A stretch of DNA of 64,000 nucleotides from Nocardiopsis ansamitocini (GTDB taxonomy: Bacteria > Actinomycetota > Actinomycetes > Streptosporangiales > Streptosporangiaceae): contig NZ_BSQG01000004.1 in assembly GCF_030268225.1 (NCBI RefSeq), positions 248,001 to 312,000 of the forward strand, in the 5' to 3' direction. The notes under the pieces were generated by a model that saw only the letters and a list, made by a program, of their open reading frames with translations, had not been told where the DNA came from and did no database searches. Below, piece by piece: positions 1 to 8,397 of this stretch. The position numbers and the translations under genes were made by a program. How positions within the stretch are numbered: the stretch's first letter is position 1; the number at the start of each line of letters is the position of its first letter.

Positions 1-1636
1 GGCTTTCCAGGTCGGCGTGTCCGGCTCTGCGAGCCACCCCTACCATCTTGCCTATTGCCTCGGAGTCCACCAGCCGGACCTCGCCCACGAGATCCGCGAG
101 ACGCCGGCGGCCGGCCTGTTCGGCGTGTTCGCGGGCGCGCGTGCGGTGCCACGTGGTGATACCGACCCGGGCTTCACCGGTCTTGGCCGAGGCCAGCCAG
201 TCGCGGTCGGGGTTGGGCTCGTCCTTGGTGATGATCCGCACGGTGTCCCCGTCACGGACCGGGCTGGAGGGGCCGACGAGGCGTCCGCCGATAATGGCGG
301 TGGAGAAGTGGTTCCCGGTGTCGGTGCTGATGGTGTAGGCGACGTCGACCGGGGTGGCGCCCTCGGGGAGGGTGAGGATTCGTCCGTCCTCGGTCAGGAC
401 GGTGATGGTCTCGGCCAGGTCGGTGCGCACGCCGCGCAGCAGTTCCTCGGCGGATGCCTGCTCCTGCCAGCCCAACAGGCGGGTCAACCACTCCGGGTCG
501 GTCGTGCGTTCCCGGGTCAACCGGCCGTCCCGGCCGGTCACCTGACGGATCTCGGCGACGATTCCGAGCTCGGACACCTGCTGGGCGTGGGAGTCGCAGA
601 TGATGATCTGCACCCGCCGGCCGGAGTCGGTGACCACGGTGGTGTGCAGCGCCCGGTAAAGGTTGTATTTGGGGATCGCGATGAAGTCCCGGAACTTCTG
701 CGGTACCGGGCGCCAGCGCCCGTGGACCGCGCCGAGCGCGAGGTAGGCGTTCTGCTCGCTGCCCTTGACCACTACCAGACATCGGACGGTGTCGAGTGCG
801 TCGAGTCGCTCACCGGGGCCGCGCCCGGAGGTGAACACCGAGTAGAGGTGCCGTTCGCGGGTCTCCACCGTCGCCTTCACCCGGAAGGAGACGAGCATGT
901 CGCGGAGACGATGGCGCACGGCGTCGAACTCGTGCCGACAGTCCTTGCGTACCTGCTCCACCTTTGCCCGGGTGCGGTCGTGCTCGTCGCCCTCCAAATA
1001 CGCGAAGCACAGGTCCTCCAGCTCGCGCTTCAGGCGGTACACGCCGAGGCGCTCCGCCAGCGGGATGAGGAGCTCCCTGGTTCCCTGGGCGATCTTGATG
1101 CGCTTGTGGGGCGGCTGGAACTGCAGGGTGCGCAGGTTGTGCACCCGGTCCGCCAGTTTGATCAGCAGTACGCGGAGGTCGTCCCGCGCGGCCAGGACCA
1201 TCTTGCGGAAGGTCTCGCCCGCGGCGGCGTTGCCGTACATGGACCGGTCGACCTTGGTGACCCCGTCCACCATGATGCCGACCTCGACCCCGAACTCGGC
1301 GCTGAGGTGGGCGAGGCTGAAGGGGGTGTCCTCGACGGTGTCGTGCAGCAGGGCGGCAACCAGCGTGGCCGTGTCCAGTCCCATCTCCGCGAGGATCGTG
1401 GCGACCGCGAGCGGGTGGATGATGAACGGTTCCCCGCTCTTGCGCTTCTGGTCCCGGTGCAGGTGCTCGGCGACCGCGTAGGCACGACTGAGCAGGGCTG
1501 CGTCTGCCTTGGGGTACCAGCGCAGGTGTTCGTCCACGAGCGGCTGGACATCGGGGCAGGGGCTACGGGTGGCCATGGCCTTGTTCAGGCCCTTCCACCA
1601 TGCGGAGGAGGCGATGAGATCCGCGGATGCGGCCAT
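1..1636 (-). CDS. RelA/SpoT homologue (RSH), 5' part, cut by the window edge
   Basis: The reverse strand is open for 545 codons from the ATG at 1636 to the edge, so the C-terminus is missing. The order matches long RSH proteins: an HD hydrolase domain (LLHDTVEDT near residue 100), a RelA_SpoT nucleotidyltransferase domain (about residues 250-370, with KFRDFIAIPKYNLYRALHTT) and a TGS domain (LTLPEGATPVDVAYTIS, about 410-470). RSH enzymes make and degrade (p)ppGpp in the stringent response. The HD motif looks intact. In the synthetase part, the usual EIQIRT stretch reads VQIIICDSHAQQ and the RVK-x-xxS-xxxK segment is also altered, so synthetase activity is doubtful. This may be a second, hydrolase-biased RSH rather than the housekeeping Rel. 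A GAAGGGGGA ribosome site precedes the start. Confidence 0.88.
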   Translation of the reverse strand, partial: MAASADLIASSAWWKGLNKAMATRSPCPDVQPLVDEHLRWYPKADAALLSRAYAVAEHLHRDQKRKSGEPFIIHPLAVATILAEMGLDTATLVAALLHDTVEDTPFSLAHLSAEFGVEVGIMVDGVTKVDRSMYGNAAAGETFRKMVLAARDDLRVLLIKLADRVHNLRTLQFQPPHKRIKIAQGTRELLIPLAERLGVYRLKRELEDLCFAYLEGDEHDRTRAKVEQVRKDCRHEFDAVRHRLRDMLVSFRVKATVETRERHLYSVFTSGRGPGERLDALDTVRCLVVVKGSEQNAYLALGAVHGRWRPVPQKFRDFIAIPKYNLYRALHTTVVTDSGRRVQIIICDSHAQQVSELGIVAEIRQVTGRDGRLTRERTTDPEWLTRLLGWQEQASAEELLRGVRTDLAETITVLTEDGRILTLPEGATPVDVAYTISTDTGNHFSTAIIGGRLVGPSSPVRDGDTVRIITKDEPNPDRDWLASAKTGEARVGITTWHRTRAREHAEQAGRRRLADLVGEVRLVDSEAIGKMVGVARRAGHADLES

Positions 1637-1992
1637 GTGGGAGTCCCCCTTCGCGTACGCGCGAGTGTGGTGTGTCGCCGATATTACATCGGCTCCCGGG
1701 TGCCACCGGCGGCCAGGGGAGCCTCACCGATCCACCGCAGGTCAGCGGCCCGATCCAGCTCGCCCAAGCACACTGGAACTTACCGTATTCGCAGGTCAGA
1801 AGGTTGCTGTTGATGGAGTTGGGTCCCCCCGATCGGGGGGAGGGAAAAGGACTCGGGACCACCGCCGGTGGGGCGCTTCTCACCCGACGGGCGGGGCCAC
1901 CGTGTCGGAGCTGCGCCGAGGTGCGGGACGGGGAAAGCGAGGCGCTGATTTCGCCCTCGACTGGCCTTAACCGTTTCAGTAGGGTGTCCGCC
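1637..1992. promoter_or_regulatory. Gene-free divergent promoter region (RSH / oxidoreductase)
   Basis: This gap separates two divergent genes. An inverted repeat with arms GCCGAT and ATCGGC lies at 1677-1693. Read on the minus strand it contains TAATAT, a good -10 for the RSH gene with a leader of roughly 37 nt. A second perfect palindrome, CCCCCCGATCGGGGGG, lies at 1825-1840 and could form a 6-bp hairpin with a GATC loop. No reading frame here looks like a gene. Confidence 0.45.
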
Positions 1993-2991
1993 ATGACGAC
2001 TGGACACGGTGAACTGCGGTGGGGTATCCAGGCCACGGGCGCAATCGCGGCGGCCTTCGCGCAGGGGCTGCGCGCGGTGGGGGGAGCGCGGCTCACCGCC
2101 GTGGGTTCCCGCACGGTCGAGGGTGCCGACCGGTTCGCCGACCAATGGGGCATCCCCAATCGCCACGGCAGCCTCGCCGGGCTTGCCGCCGACCCCGATG
2201 TGGACGTGGTCTACGTCGCCACCCCGCACCCGGCCCACCATACGGCGACCCTTGCCTGCCTGGAGGCGGGCAAGCACGTCCTGTGCGAGAAGCCCTTGGC
2301 GATGAACATCCGCCAGGCGACGGAGATGGTCGAGGCCGCCCGCCGCAACGAGCGCTTCCTGATGGAGGCGATGTGGACCCGGTTCGCCCCCGCCACCCGC
2401 GCGATCAAGCGGCTGGTGGACGACGGCGCGATCGGCGAGCTCCGGGTGCTCAACGCCGACTTCGGCAACGCCGTTCCCTACGACCCCCGACACCGCATCT
2501 GGGCTCCCGAACTGGGTGGCGGCGCACTGCTCGACCTGGGTGTCTACCCGATCGCGCTGGCCTCCTTCTTTCTGGGCGAGCTGACCGTCGTGGGCGCCAC
2601 CGGCCATCGTGCCCCCAACGGAGTCGTCGACGCCCAGGCAGCGGTGGTGGTGGTCGGAGCGGCAGGGGCCACCGGGCTGTTGTCGTGCTCGTTGGAGGCG
2701 CCGCTTCCCAACCGGGTGGCCCTGGCCGGGACGCTCGGGCGCATCGAGTTCGACCGTTGGTGGTGTCCCACGGAGTTCACCCTGCACCGCAACGGCCGCG
2801 ACCCCGAGTCGTTCGTGTTCCCCCATCGCGCCAACGGCTACGAGTACGAGGCCGAGGAGGTCGCCGCGCGCATCGCCGAGGGCGCGCTGGAGAGCCCGTT
2901 GATGTCCTGGGACGAGAGCCTGCGCGTGACCGCGGTCCTGGACGAGGTCCGCGCCCGCCTCGGCGTGGTGTACCCGGCCGACGCCGGATGA
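1993..2991 (+). CDS. Gfo/Idh/MocA-family NAD(P)-dependent oxidoreductase
   Basis: The 332-residue protein has an N-terminal Rossmann fold (WGIQATGAIAAAFAQGL, about residues 9-25, with the glycine pattern somewhat relaxed). The family motif CEKPLAMN sits near residue 100, and its lysine is the conserved catalytic one. The C-terminal half (GGGALLDLGVYPIALASFF) is the mixed sheet domain that binds the substrate. Family members oxidise or reduce sugars, inositols or dihydrodiols; the substrate cannot be told from sequence. The ATG at 1993 is preferred over the upstream in-frame extension because homology begins here. It is a stand-alone gene. Confidence 0.9.
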   Translation: MTTGHGELRWGIQATGAIAAAFAQGLRAVGGARLTAVGSRTVEGADRFADQWGIPNRHGSLAGLAADPDVDVVYVATPHPAHHTATLACLEAGKHVLCEKPLAMNIRQATEMVEAARRNERFLMEAMWTRFAPATRAIKRLVDDGAIGELRVLNADFGNAVPYDPRHRIWAPELGGGALLDLGVYPIALASFFLGELTVVGATGHRAPNGVVDAQAAVVVVGAAGATGLLSCSLEAPLPNRVALAGTLGRIEFDRWWCPTEFTLHRNGRDPESFVFPHRANGYEYEAEEVAARIAEGALESPLMSWDESLRVTAVLDEVRARLGVVYPADAG

Positions 2992-3261
2992 GTTTGGGGC
3001 CGGGGTGTTGCCGAGAAGGCCCGCGTGTTCACCGCGGACTTCGACTGGGGACCGCTGTTGGCCACGGTGTTGCCCGCCCTCGGCGTCCCGCCCCGGCCTC
3101 CGGCCGCCCCAGGGCATGCACAGCGCGCCTATCTCGGTGCGCTCGTGGCCGACGAGTCGTTGTGGGGGACCGACGTGGGCAACGCCCTCTTGGCGTTTCA
3201 GCGGGCGGGGCCGCCCTACGACCGTCGTGCCGGGCTACGGCCGGCGGCGGCCCCGTGCCCG

Positions 3262-3633
3262 CTAAAGGGGATAGGGCCCGAAGCGTCCCCATGCCACGAA
3301 GGCCGCGAGGGCCAGCAGCACCGCGTTGAAGACGATCCCGCTGTATTCCTTGCGTCGCAGGTGGACGACGGCTGCCAGTGCCATGGTGACGGCGAGGCCC
3401 GCCGCGGCCAGCGGGGTGAGCACCGTGGCCACCCCGGTGGCCGCGGGCAGGACCAGGCCGAGTCCGCCGAGCAGTTCGGTGACGCCGATGGCCTTGACGG
3501 CCGTGGCGCCGAAGTCCTCGACCCAGGGCATTTTGGGGGCGAGTTCGTCCTTGGTCCGGGTCGCCTTCACGACTCCGGCCATGACGAACATGGCGGCGAG
3601 CACGATCTGTACAACCCACAGGGCGGTGTTCAT
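3262..3633 (-). CDS. DoxX-family membrane protein
   Basis: This 123-residue protein has four predicted membrane helices (about residues 5-22, 45-66, 70-90 and 98-118) and the typical short DoxX layout, including the conserved GVTELLGGLGLVLP segment. DoxX-like proteins are small inner-membrane proteins, in some cases linked to quinone or thiol redox partners; the reaction here is unknown. It is transcribed divergently from a TetR gene, with two near-identical palindromes in the shared gap, so it is very likely the target of that regulator. An AAGGAC ribosome site precedes the ATG. Confidence 0.85.
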   Translation of the reverse strand: MNTALWVVQIVLAAMFVMAGVVKATRTKDELAPKMPWVEDFGATAVKAIGVTELLGGLGLVLPAATGVATVLTPLAAAGLAVTMALAAVVHLRRKEYSGIVFNAVLLALAAFVAWGRFGPYPL

Positions 3634-3741
3634 CGAGGTGGTGTCCTTGGTCGTGTGAGGGGGACCGCTACCGAGGCGGTGGGGCGGGGCAGGCAGGGCA
3701 GACGCGTCCGGCGCGGCCGGTCGCCGACCTCACCCGGCTTC

Positions 3742-3763
3742 AAGTGAAGGAATTCCTCCACTT
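3742..3763. promoter_or_regulatory. Distal palindromic operator between doxX-like and tetR-like genes
   Basis: A 22-bp near-palindrome centred between 3752 and 3753, with arms AAGTGAAGGAA and TTCCTCCACTT (one mismatched pair). It shares the pattern AAGYGRARGAATTC with the site at 3783-3804, 41 bp away centre to centre. It probably binds the neighbouring TetR protein and controls the DoxX-type gene. Confidence 0.65.
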
Positions 3764-3782
3764 CTGCGAAGCATAGCAGGGT

Positions 3783-3804
3783 AAGCGGAAGAATTCTTCC
3801 GCTT
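3783..3804. promoter_or_regulatory. Proximal palindromic operator touching the tetR-like promoter
   Basis: A perfect 22-bp palindrome with arms AAGCGGAAGAA and TTCTTCCGCTT. It ends 2 nt before TACGCT (3806-3811), a -10-like box that is itself only 6 nt before the ATG at 3818. A bound repressor would block this apparently leaderless promoter, so autoregulation by the TetR protein is the simple reading. Confidence 0.7.
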
Positions 3805-3817
3805 GTACGCTGGCCCC

Positions 3818-4516
3818 ATGGCCTCAACCGACACACCCGGGCAGGGGACAGGGCACGAACAACCGGTCCTGCGCGCCGATGCCGCCCGCAACCGTGAACG
3901 CATCGTTTCCGCTGCCTGTGCGGTCTTCTCCCAACGCGGCCTGGAGGTGGCGATGGAGGACATCGCCCGTGAGGCAGGGGTGGGGGTAGCGACCCTCTAC
4001 CGGCGCTTCCCCACCCGCGAGGCCCTCATCGCCGACGCCTTCGAGCACAAGATGACGGCCCATGCCGATGCGGTCGCCGATGCCTTGGAGGACCCCGACC
4101 CCTGGCGCGGCTTCTGCGGCTATCTCGAACGCGTCTGCGCCATGCAGGCCGCCGACCGGGGCTTCGCCAGCGTGCTCACTCTGACTTTTCCCGCCGCCAA
4201 AGGATTCGAGGCCCAGCGTGACCGCGCCTATCGCGGTTTCGTCGAGCTGATCCAGCGGGCGAAGAACGCCGGCCGGTTGCGCGCCGATTTCGTCGCCGAA
4301 GACCTCGCCATTCTCCTGATGGCCAACGCCGGCGTGGTGGAGGGCACCGGAGAGGCCGCCCCCGAGACCTGGAAACGGCTGCTGGGCTACATGATCCAGT
4401 CGTTCGCCACCCCCGCCCCCCAGCCGCTGCCCGACCCGCCCAGCCCCACCCTCATGCACCGGGCGCTGCTGCGCCTGCGACCGGGGCCCCGAAAAGGCTG
4501 CCCGCCTCGACGGTGA
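3818..4516 (+). CDS. TetR/AcrR-family transcriptional regulator
   Basis: This 232-residue protein has an N-terminal TetR HTH (residues about 18-65), including VSAACAVFSQRGLEVAMEDI and the recognition helix GVGVATLYRRFPTREAL. The C-terminal ligand domain resembles TetR_C groups with no assigned ligand, and the last 30 residues are proline- and arginine-rich. The ATG at 3818 is chosen over a TTG five codons upstream because the TTG lies inside the palindromic operator and a -10-like box ends 6 nt before the ATG. It lies divergent to the DoxX-type gene, which it probably represses. The ligand is unknown. Confidence 0.9.
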   Translation: MASTDTPGQGTGHEQPVLRADAARNRERIVSAACAVFSQRGLEVAMEDIAREAGVGVATLYRRFPTREALIADAFEHKMTAHADAVADALEDPDPWRGFCGYLERVCAMQAADRGFASVLTLTFPAAKGFEAQRDRAYRGFVELIQRAKNAGRLRADFVAEDLAILLMANAGVVEGTGEAAPETWKRLLGYMIQSFATPAPQPLPDPPSPTLMHRALLRLRPGPRKGCPPRR

Positions 4517-4591
4517 ACCGGGCGGCCGCAACGGGCCATGACGGGTTAGCCCGACGGCCATTGGGGTTAGGAACAGCGTGATCACCGGAAC

Positions 4592-5257
4592 ATGGGACGA
4601 GGAGCACGCGCACACGTGAAGAACGGACGTACGGGTTCACGGCCGGGCAGGCGGTCGCGGTGGCGCCGGCTGGGCGGGGCGATTCCCTGGTGGGCATGGC
4701 TGTTCGTGGTGGGCCTGCTCCTGCGGGGAGCCGCCTGGATCTTCACCAACGTGGAGCACCTCTGGCTGTGGCTGCTGGGCGTCGCCGCGATCGCCGCGCT
4801 GACGGCATGGGCCGTGGTCAAGGTACGCCGGGTCCGCTCCCGCGCATGGCTGGCCGCCCACGCCGACCTGGAGATGATCGACTCGCTGCCGGGGCCGGAC
4901 TTCGAGACCTACGTGGCAGAGCTGTTGCGCCGCGACGGCCACGCGCGGGTGCGGGTGCAGGGTGGCGCCGGAGACGGTGGAGTGGACATCCTCGGCGTCA
5001 CGCCGCGGGGAGAGCGCTTCGTGGTGCAGTGCAAGCGCTACTCCCGGCCCGTGGCCCCTGCTGCGGTCCGGGAGTTCCAGGGCGTCCTGCACACCACGCA
5101 CCGCGACCACATCGGGGTGTTCGTCGCCTCCAACGGCTTCAGCGCCGCCGCGCGGCAGGCCGGTACGGGCATCATCCTGATCGACCGACCGCGCCTTGCC
5201 CTCTGGGCACGGGGACGGGTCCCGCTCACCCTCGACGAGGACGCCCGAGCGGCTTGA
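4592..5257 (+). CDS. Membrane-anchored Mrr-like restriction endonuclease
   Basis: This 221-residue protein has a basic N-terminus, two membrane helices (about residues 33-50 and 54-76) and then a PD-(D/E)xK nuclease domain of the Mrr_cat type. The core is visible: FETYVAELLRRDGH, GDGGVDILG (metal-binding Asp) and FVVQCKRYS (the QxK motif). Mrr-type enzymes cleave modified or foreign DNA; the solitary two-helix form is common in actinomycetes but its role is not settled. A GTG at 4616, preceded by GAGGAG, is an alternative start that would remove only eight residues. The 3' end overlaps the convergent methyltransferase gene by 32 bp. Confidence 0.82.
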   Translation: MGRGARAHVKNGRTGSRPGRRSRWRRLGGAIPWWAWLFVVGLLLRGAAWIFTNVEHLWLWLLGVAAIAALTAWAVVKVRRVRSRAWLAAHADLEMIDSLPGPDFETYVAELLRRDGHARVRVQGGAGDGGVDILGVTPRGERFVVQCKRYSRPVAPAAVREFQGVLHTTHRDHIGVFVASNGFSAAARQAGTGIILIDRPRLALWARGRVPLTLDEDARAA

Positions 5258-5996
5258 CCGCCCGCACCCGAAGCCTCCGGTAGTCGGCCCACCAGTGGCC
5301 GTCCCGGTGCAGATCGGGGCGCGAACGCCGTTCCAGTTCGACCAGGAAGGCGTCGGGGTCGGCGACGCCGGAGAGCAGGTGGGCGCCGAACATCCGCAGC
5401 CAGTCGGCCAACCCGCCCTCTGCCGCGAGGCGGGTCGGCCGGTCGAACAGCCAGGCGTCGCGAACCTCGAACCCGGCGTCCTCCAGGACCCGGGCGTACT
5501 CGGCGACCGTGGGGAAGTACCAGGGGCTGACCGCATCGGGGAGCCCCTGGTCCAGCCGCAGGGCCCGTGCGGCGGAGTCGATGGCCCCGATGTTTCCCGT
5601 ACCCCCCAGTTCGGCGACGAGCCGCCCACCGGGGCGCAGTGCGGCGTACAGACCGGCAGCGGCATCGGCCGCATCGGGAATCCAGTGGAGTACGGCGTTG
5701 CTGAGAACCGCGTCGAACTCCTCCGCGAAGTGGAGGTTGCGCAGGTCGGCAAGGAGGAAATCAGGGCCGGAAAAGCGTTCGCGGGCCCGTTCGATCATCG
5801 CGGCGCTGGCATCCACGCCCACCGCCGTCACCCCGGATTCGCCGAGCGCGGCGACGTGTTCCCCTGTGCCGCAGCCGGCGTCCAGGACGCGCTCACCGGG
5901 CCGGGCATCCAGGAGGTCGACGAGCGCCTCGCCGTATCCAGCCACGAAGGAGTGCCGGGTGTCGTAGAGCTCGGCGTTCCAGTTCTGCGAGGTCAT
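5226..5996 (-). CDS. Class I SAM-dependent methyltransferase (trans-aconitate methyltransferase-like)
   Basis: This 256-residue protein has the SAM-binding motif VLDAGCGTGEHV near residue 40, an acidic turn after strand 2 (VGVDASAAMIERAR), and the motif-4 stretch FDAVLSNAVLHWIPD. The opening QNWNAELYDTRHSFV and overall length fit Tam-like small-molecule methyltransferases, but the substrate cannot be inferred. A TAGGGT box lies 6 nt before the ATG on the minus strand, so the transcript may be leaderless. The gene is convergent with, and overlaps, the Mrr-like gene. Confidence 0.88.
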   Translation of the reverse strand: MTSQNWNAELYDTRHSFVAGYGEALVDLLDARPGERVLDAGCGTGEHVAALGESGVTAVGVDASAAMIERARERFSGPDFLLADLRNLHFAEEFDAVLSNAVLHWIPDAADAAAGLYAALRPGGRLVAELGGTGNIGAIDSAARALRLDQGLPDAVSPWYFPTVAEYARVLEDAGFEVRDAWLFDRPTRLAAEGGLADWLRMFGAHLLSGVADPDAFLVELERRSRPDLHRDGHWWADYRRLRVRAVKPLGRPRRG

Positions 5997-6671
5997 CCCC
6001 CGACCCTAGATCACCGTCTCTTCATTTGAAACTCACGTCTCACATTCAGAGACGTCATCGTCCGGTCGGCCCGTGGTCCGACCGGACGGCGCGGGCAAGG
6101 CTGCCCGGCAGCGCGGAGGCCGTCTCGCGGATCCGGGCGTCGAGATCGCGCACGGTCGGAACCGCGCCGCCCTCCGAGGCGTCCGCCCGCGCCGGCCCGT
6201 CGTCGGGAACACGTGTTCACCGGGATCGGGTTCGGGCCGCATAGCGACGGGCAGCATCCGGGGGCACGGTGCCCTGTCAGCGTTCCTCCGAGGGGCGGGG
6301 AAGAGTCCGACGTCGGGAAACGTCCGGGTCCGCCCTGCCGCCCAGCAGCCGCAGCAGGGTGGACTTGCCGACGCGAAAATCCAGTGACCGGCGCAGGCGG
6401 ATTGGGTAGAGTGCAACCGTCCTGTTGTCTCCGATAGAGGTGGACGTTGCGCATCTGAGGTCCGCGATCATCGCGCGGTACGGCCCTGTCCGTAACCAGT
6501 CACGCCGCAGCCGGCTCTGTGCCGCCGTGACCCCGCGTAGATGCGACCTCGGTGCATGAAACGTCCCTCGCCCTTCGGGCAGGACCGCACCCCTTTTCCC
6601 GGTCTGGTCACCGCGTGGTGTTCGCACACGAAGCCCTTTCATCCACTGCGCTTGCGACTGCGAGAACACCA
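5997..6671. other. Gene-free stretch with a decayed ABC-ATPase fragment
   Basis: No intact gene is seen here. On the minus strand around 6300-6385 a short frame reads FRVGKSTLLRLLGGRADPD, a Walker A segment of an ABC ATPase lacking the rest of its domain. Part of it is an exact inverted copy of the Walker A region of the downstream ABC-F gene. The last 120 bp may hold the ABC-F promoter and leader, but no clear -35/-10 pair is visible. Confidence 0.5.
6342..6370 (-). repeat. 29-bp perfect inverted copy of the ABC-F Walker A coding sequence
   Basis: Bases 6342-6370 are the exact reverse complement of 6812-6840, which encodes GKSTLLRLL in the ABC-F gene. The next few bases on each side also match with single differences. 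If transcribed with the gene, the leader could pair with the coding region; alternatively it is the scar of an inverted duplication. Confidence 0.8.
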
Positions 6672-8333
6672 ATGACCAATCCCATCACCCCCAGTACGCC
6701 TGTGACCTGCTCCGACCTGTCCTTCCAGTGGCCGGACGGCACGACTGTCCTCGACGGTCTCTCCGTCAGCATCAGTGGGGGCCGGACCGGTCTCGTCGGG
6801 ACCAACGGCGCCGGCAAGTCCACCCTGCTGCGGCTGCTGGCCGGCCGGTTGCGCCCCTCCAACGGATCGGTCACCGTCGGCGGCAGCCTCGCCTACCTGC
6901 CGCAGGACATCACCCTCGACACGGCTCTGCGCGTCGACCAGGCCCTGGGCATCGCCGAGCGGCGTACCGCGCTGCGCGCCATCGAGGATGGCGACGTAGG
7001 CGAAGAGCACTTCGAAACGATCGGCGACGACTGGGACGTCGAGGAGCGGGCCCTGGCGACCCTGGGCTCCCTCGGTCTCGGCGGCCTTGAATTGGACCGC
7101 ACCGTCGGGCAGATGTCGGGCGGGGAGACCGTTCTGCTGCGCCTGGCAGCGCTGTTGTTGGAACGCCCCGACGTACTGCTGTTGGACGAACCGACCAACA
7201 ACCTCGACCTGTTCGCACGGCGCCGGCTCTACGATGCCGTCGATTCCTGGCGGTCCGGCGTGCTGGTCGTGGTCAGCCACGACCGCGACCTGCTGGAACG
7301 GGTGGACCGCATCGCCGAACTGCGCTCCGGATCGGTGAGCTGGTACGGGGGCGGATGGTCGGCCTACGAGGAGGCCCTTGCCGTCCAACAGGAAACAGCC
7401 GAGCGGATGTTGCGGTCGGCGGAGGCCGACGTTCGACGGCAAAAACGCGAACTGGAGGAAACCCAGACCAAGGTGGCCCGGCGCCAGCGGCACAGCAGGA
7501 AGATGGACGCCCAGCGGCGGGCTCCGAAGATCATCGCCGGCAAGCACAAGCGTTCCGCGCAGGAGTCGGCGGGCAAGCTTCGCGGCGTCCACGAGGACCG
7601 TCTCAACGAGGCACGCGAACAGCGCGAGGAGGCCGCGGAGGCGATCCGCGACGACGCCGAGATCCGGGTGAGTCTTCCCCACACCGCTGTGCCCGCAGGT
7701 CGCACCGTTTTGACCGTGCAAGGGCTGCGGCCTCGGTTCGGCGCACTGCGCGAAGGCGACCTCCAGGTGCGCGGCCCGGAGCGCATCGCCCTGGTAGGAC
7801 GCAATGGAGCCGGCAAAACTGCACTGCTGCGCACCCTCACCGGAGAACTGACGCCCTTGTCAGGAAAGGTCGAGACGTTCGTACCGCTGCGGTTCCTTCC
7901 GCAGCGCCTGGACGTACTGGACGAGGAGCTGAGCGTGGCGGCCAACGTGGCCCGCCTGGCTCCGGGGACCACCGACAACCACATCCGCTCCCAGCTCGCA
8001 CGCTTCCTGTTCAAGGGGGCGCGCGCCGAACAGCAGGCGAGGACCCTTTCGGGCGGGGAACGCTTCCGGGCCGCCCTCGCAGCGACGATGCTCGCCGCAC
8101 CGGCACCGCAACTGCTCATGTTGGACGAGCCGACCAACAGCCTCGACCTGGCCAGCGTGCGACAGTTGACGAGCGCTCTGGGGTCTTACGAGGGAGCGCT
8201 TCTGATCGCCAGCCACGACCTGGCATTCCTCGAATCGGTCGGTGTCACCCGCTGGCTGCTCGTGGCGGAGGAATTGCAGGAGACCAGCGCCGAAGAGGTC
8301 CGCGGCCTGCTCGAAGCGTCCGGGGCCTGCTGA
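6672..8333 (+). CDS. ABC-F family ATPase (ribosome-associated)
   Basis: A 553-residue protein with two ABC ATPase domains and no membrane segment, the ABC-F layout. Domain 1 has GTNGAGKST (about 43), MSGGE (about 147) and LLLDEPTNNLD (about 172). A charged linker, about residues 240-330 and rich in Arg, Lys and Glu, matches the ribosome-probing P-site tip region. Domain 2 has GRNGAGKTA (about 375), LSGGE (about 458) and LMLDEPTNSLD (about 487). ABC-F proteins act on ribosomes, either clearing antibiotics or rescuing stalled states; which applies here is unknown. The ATG at 6672 is where homology starts. A strong hairpin follows the stop codon. Confidence 0.9.
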   Translation: MTNPITPSTPVTCSDLSFQWPDGTTVLDGLSVSISGGRTGLVGTNGAGKSTLLRLLAGRLRPSNGSVTVGGSLAYLPQDITLDTALRVDQALGIAERRTALRAIEDGDVGEEHFETIGDDWDVEERALATLGSLGLGGLELDRTVGQMSGGETVLLRLAALLLERPDVLLLDEPTNNLDLFARRRLYDAVDSWRSGVLVVVSHDRDLLERVDRIAELRSGSVSWYGGGWSAYEEALAVQQETAERMLRSAEADVRRQKRELEETQTKVARRQRHSRKMDAQRRAPKIIAGKHKRSAQESAGKLRGVHEDRLNEAREQREEAAEAIRDDAEIRVSLPHTAVPAGRTVLTVQGLRPRFGALREGDLQVRGPERIALVGRNGAGKTALLRTLTGELTPLSGKVETFVPLRFLPQRLDVLDEELSVAANVARLAPGTTDNHIRSQLARFLFKGARAEQQARTLSGGERFRAALAATMLAAPAPQLLMLDEPTNSLDLASVRQLTSALGSYEGALLIASHDLAFLESVGVTRWLLVAEELQETSAEEVRGLLEASGAC

Positions 8334-8353
8334 GGGCACGACGGTTCTCGCCC

Positions 8354-8397
8354 GCTGCTTCCCTTTTCCGCGGTTCATCGCGGAAAAGGGAAGCAGC
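8354..8397 (+). terminator. Strong hairpin terminator after the ABC-F gene
   Basis: Perfect 19-bp stem, 8354-8372 (GCTGCTTCCCTTTTCCGCG) with 8379-8397, and a 6-nt GTTCAT loop. It lies 20 nt after the ABC-F stop. It has no T-run, which is usual for actinomycete terminators. Confidence 0.8.

Noticed and set aside
17-1813. A 598-codon open frame on the + strand over the RSH gene
   Set aside because: The opposite strand holds HD, synthetase and TGS motifs; the + frame has no recognisable family and is a high-GC antisense shadow.
2992-3261. Open frame starting at the GTG at 3025 (FTADFDWGPLLATVLPALG)
   Set aside because: It looks briefly protein-like but has no family match, no good ribosome site and runs antisense through the DoxX-type gene. 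It may be a fragment, but I cannot support it.
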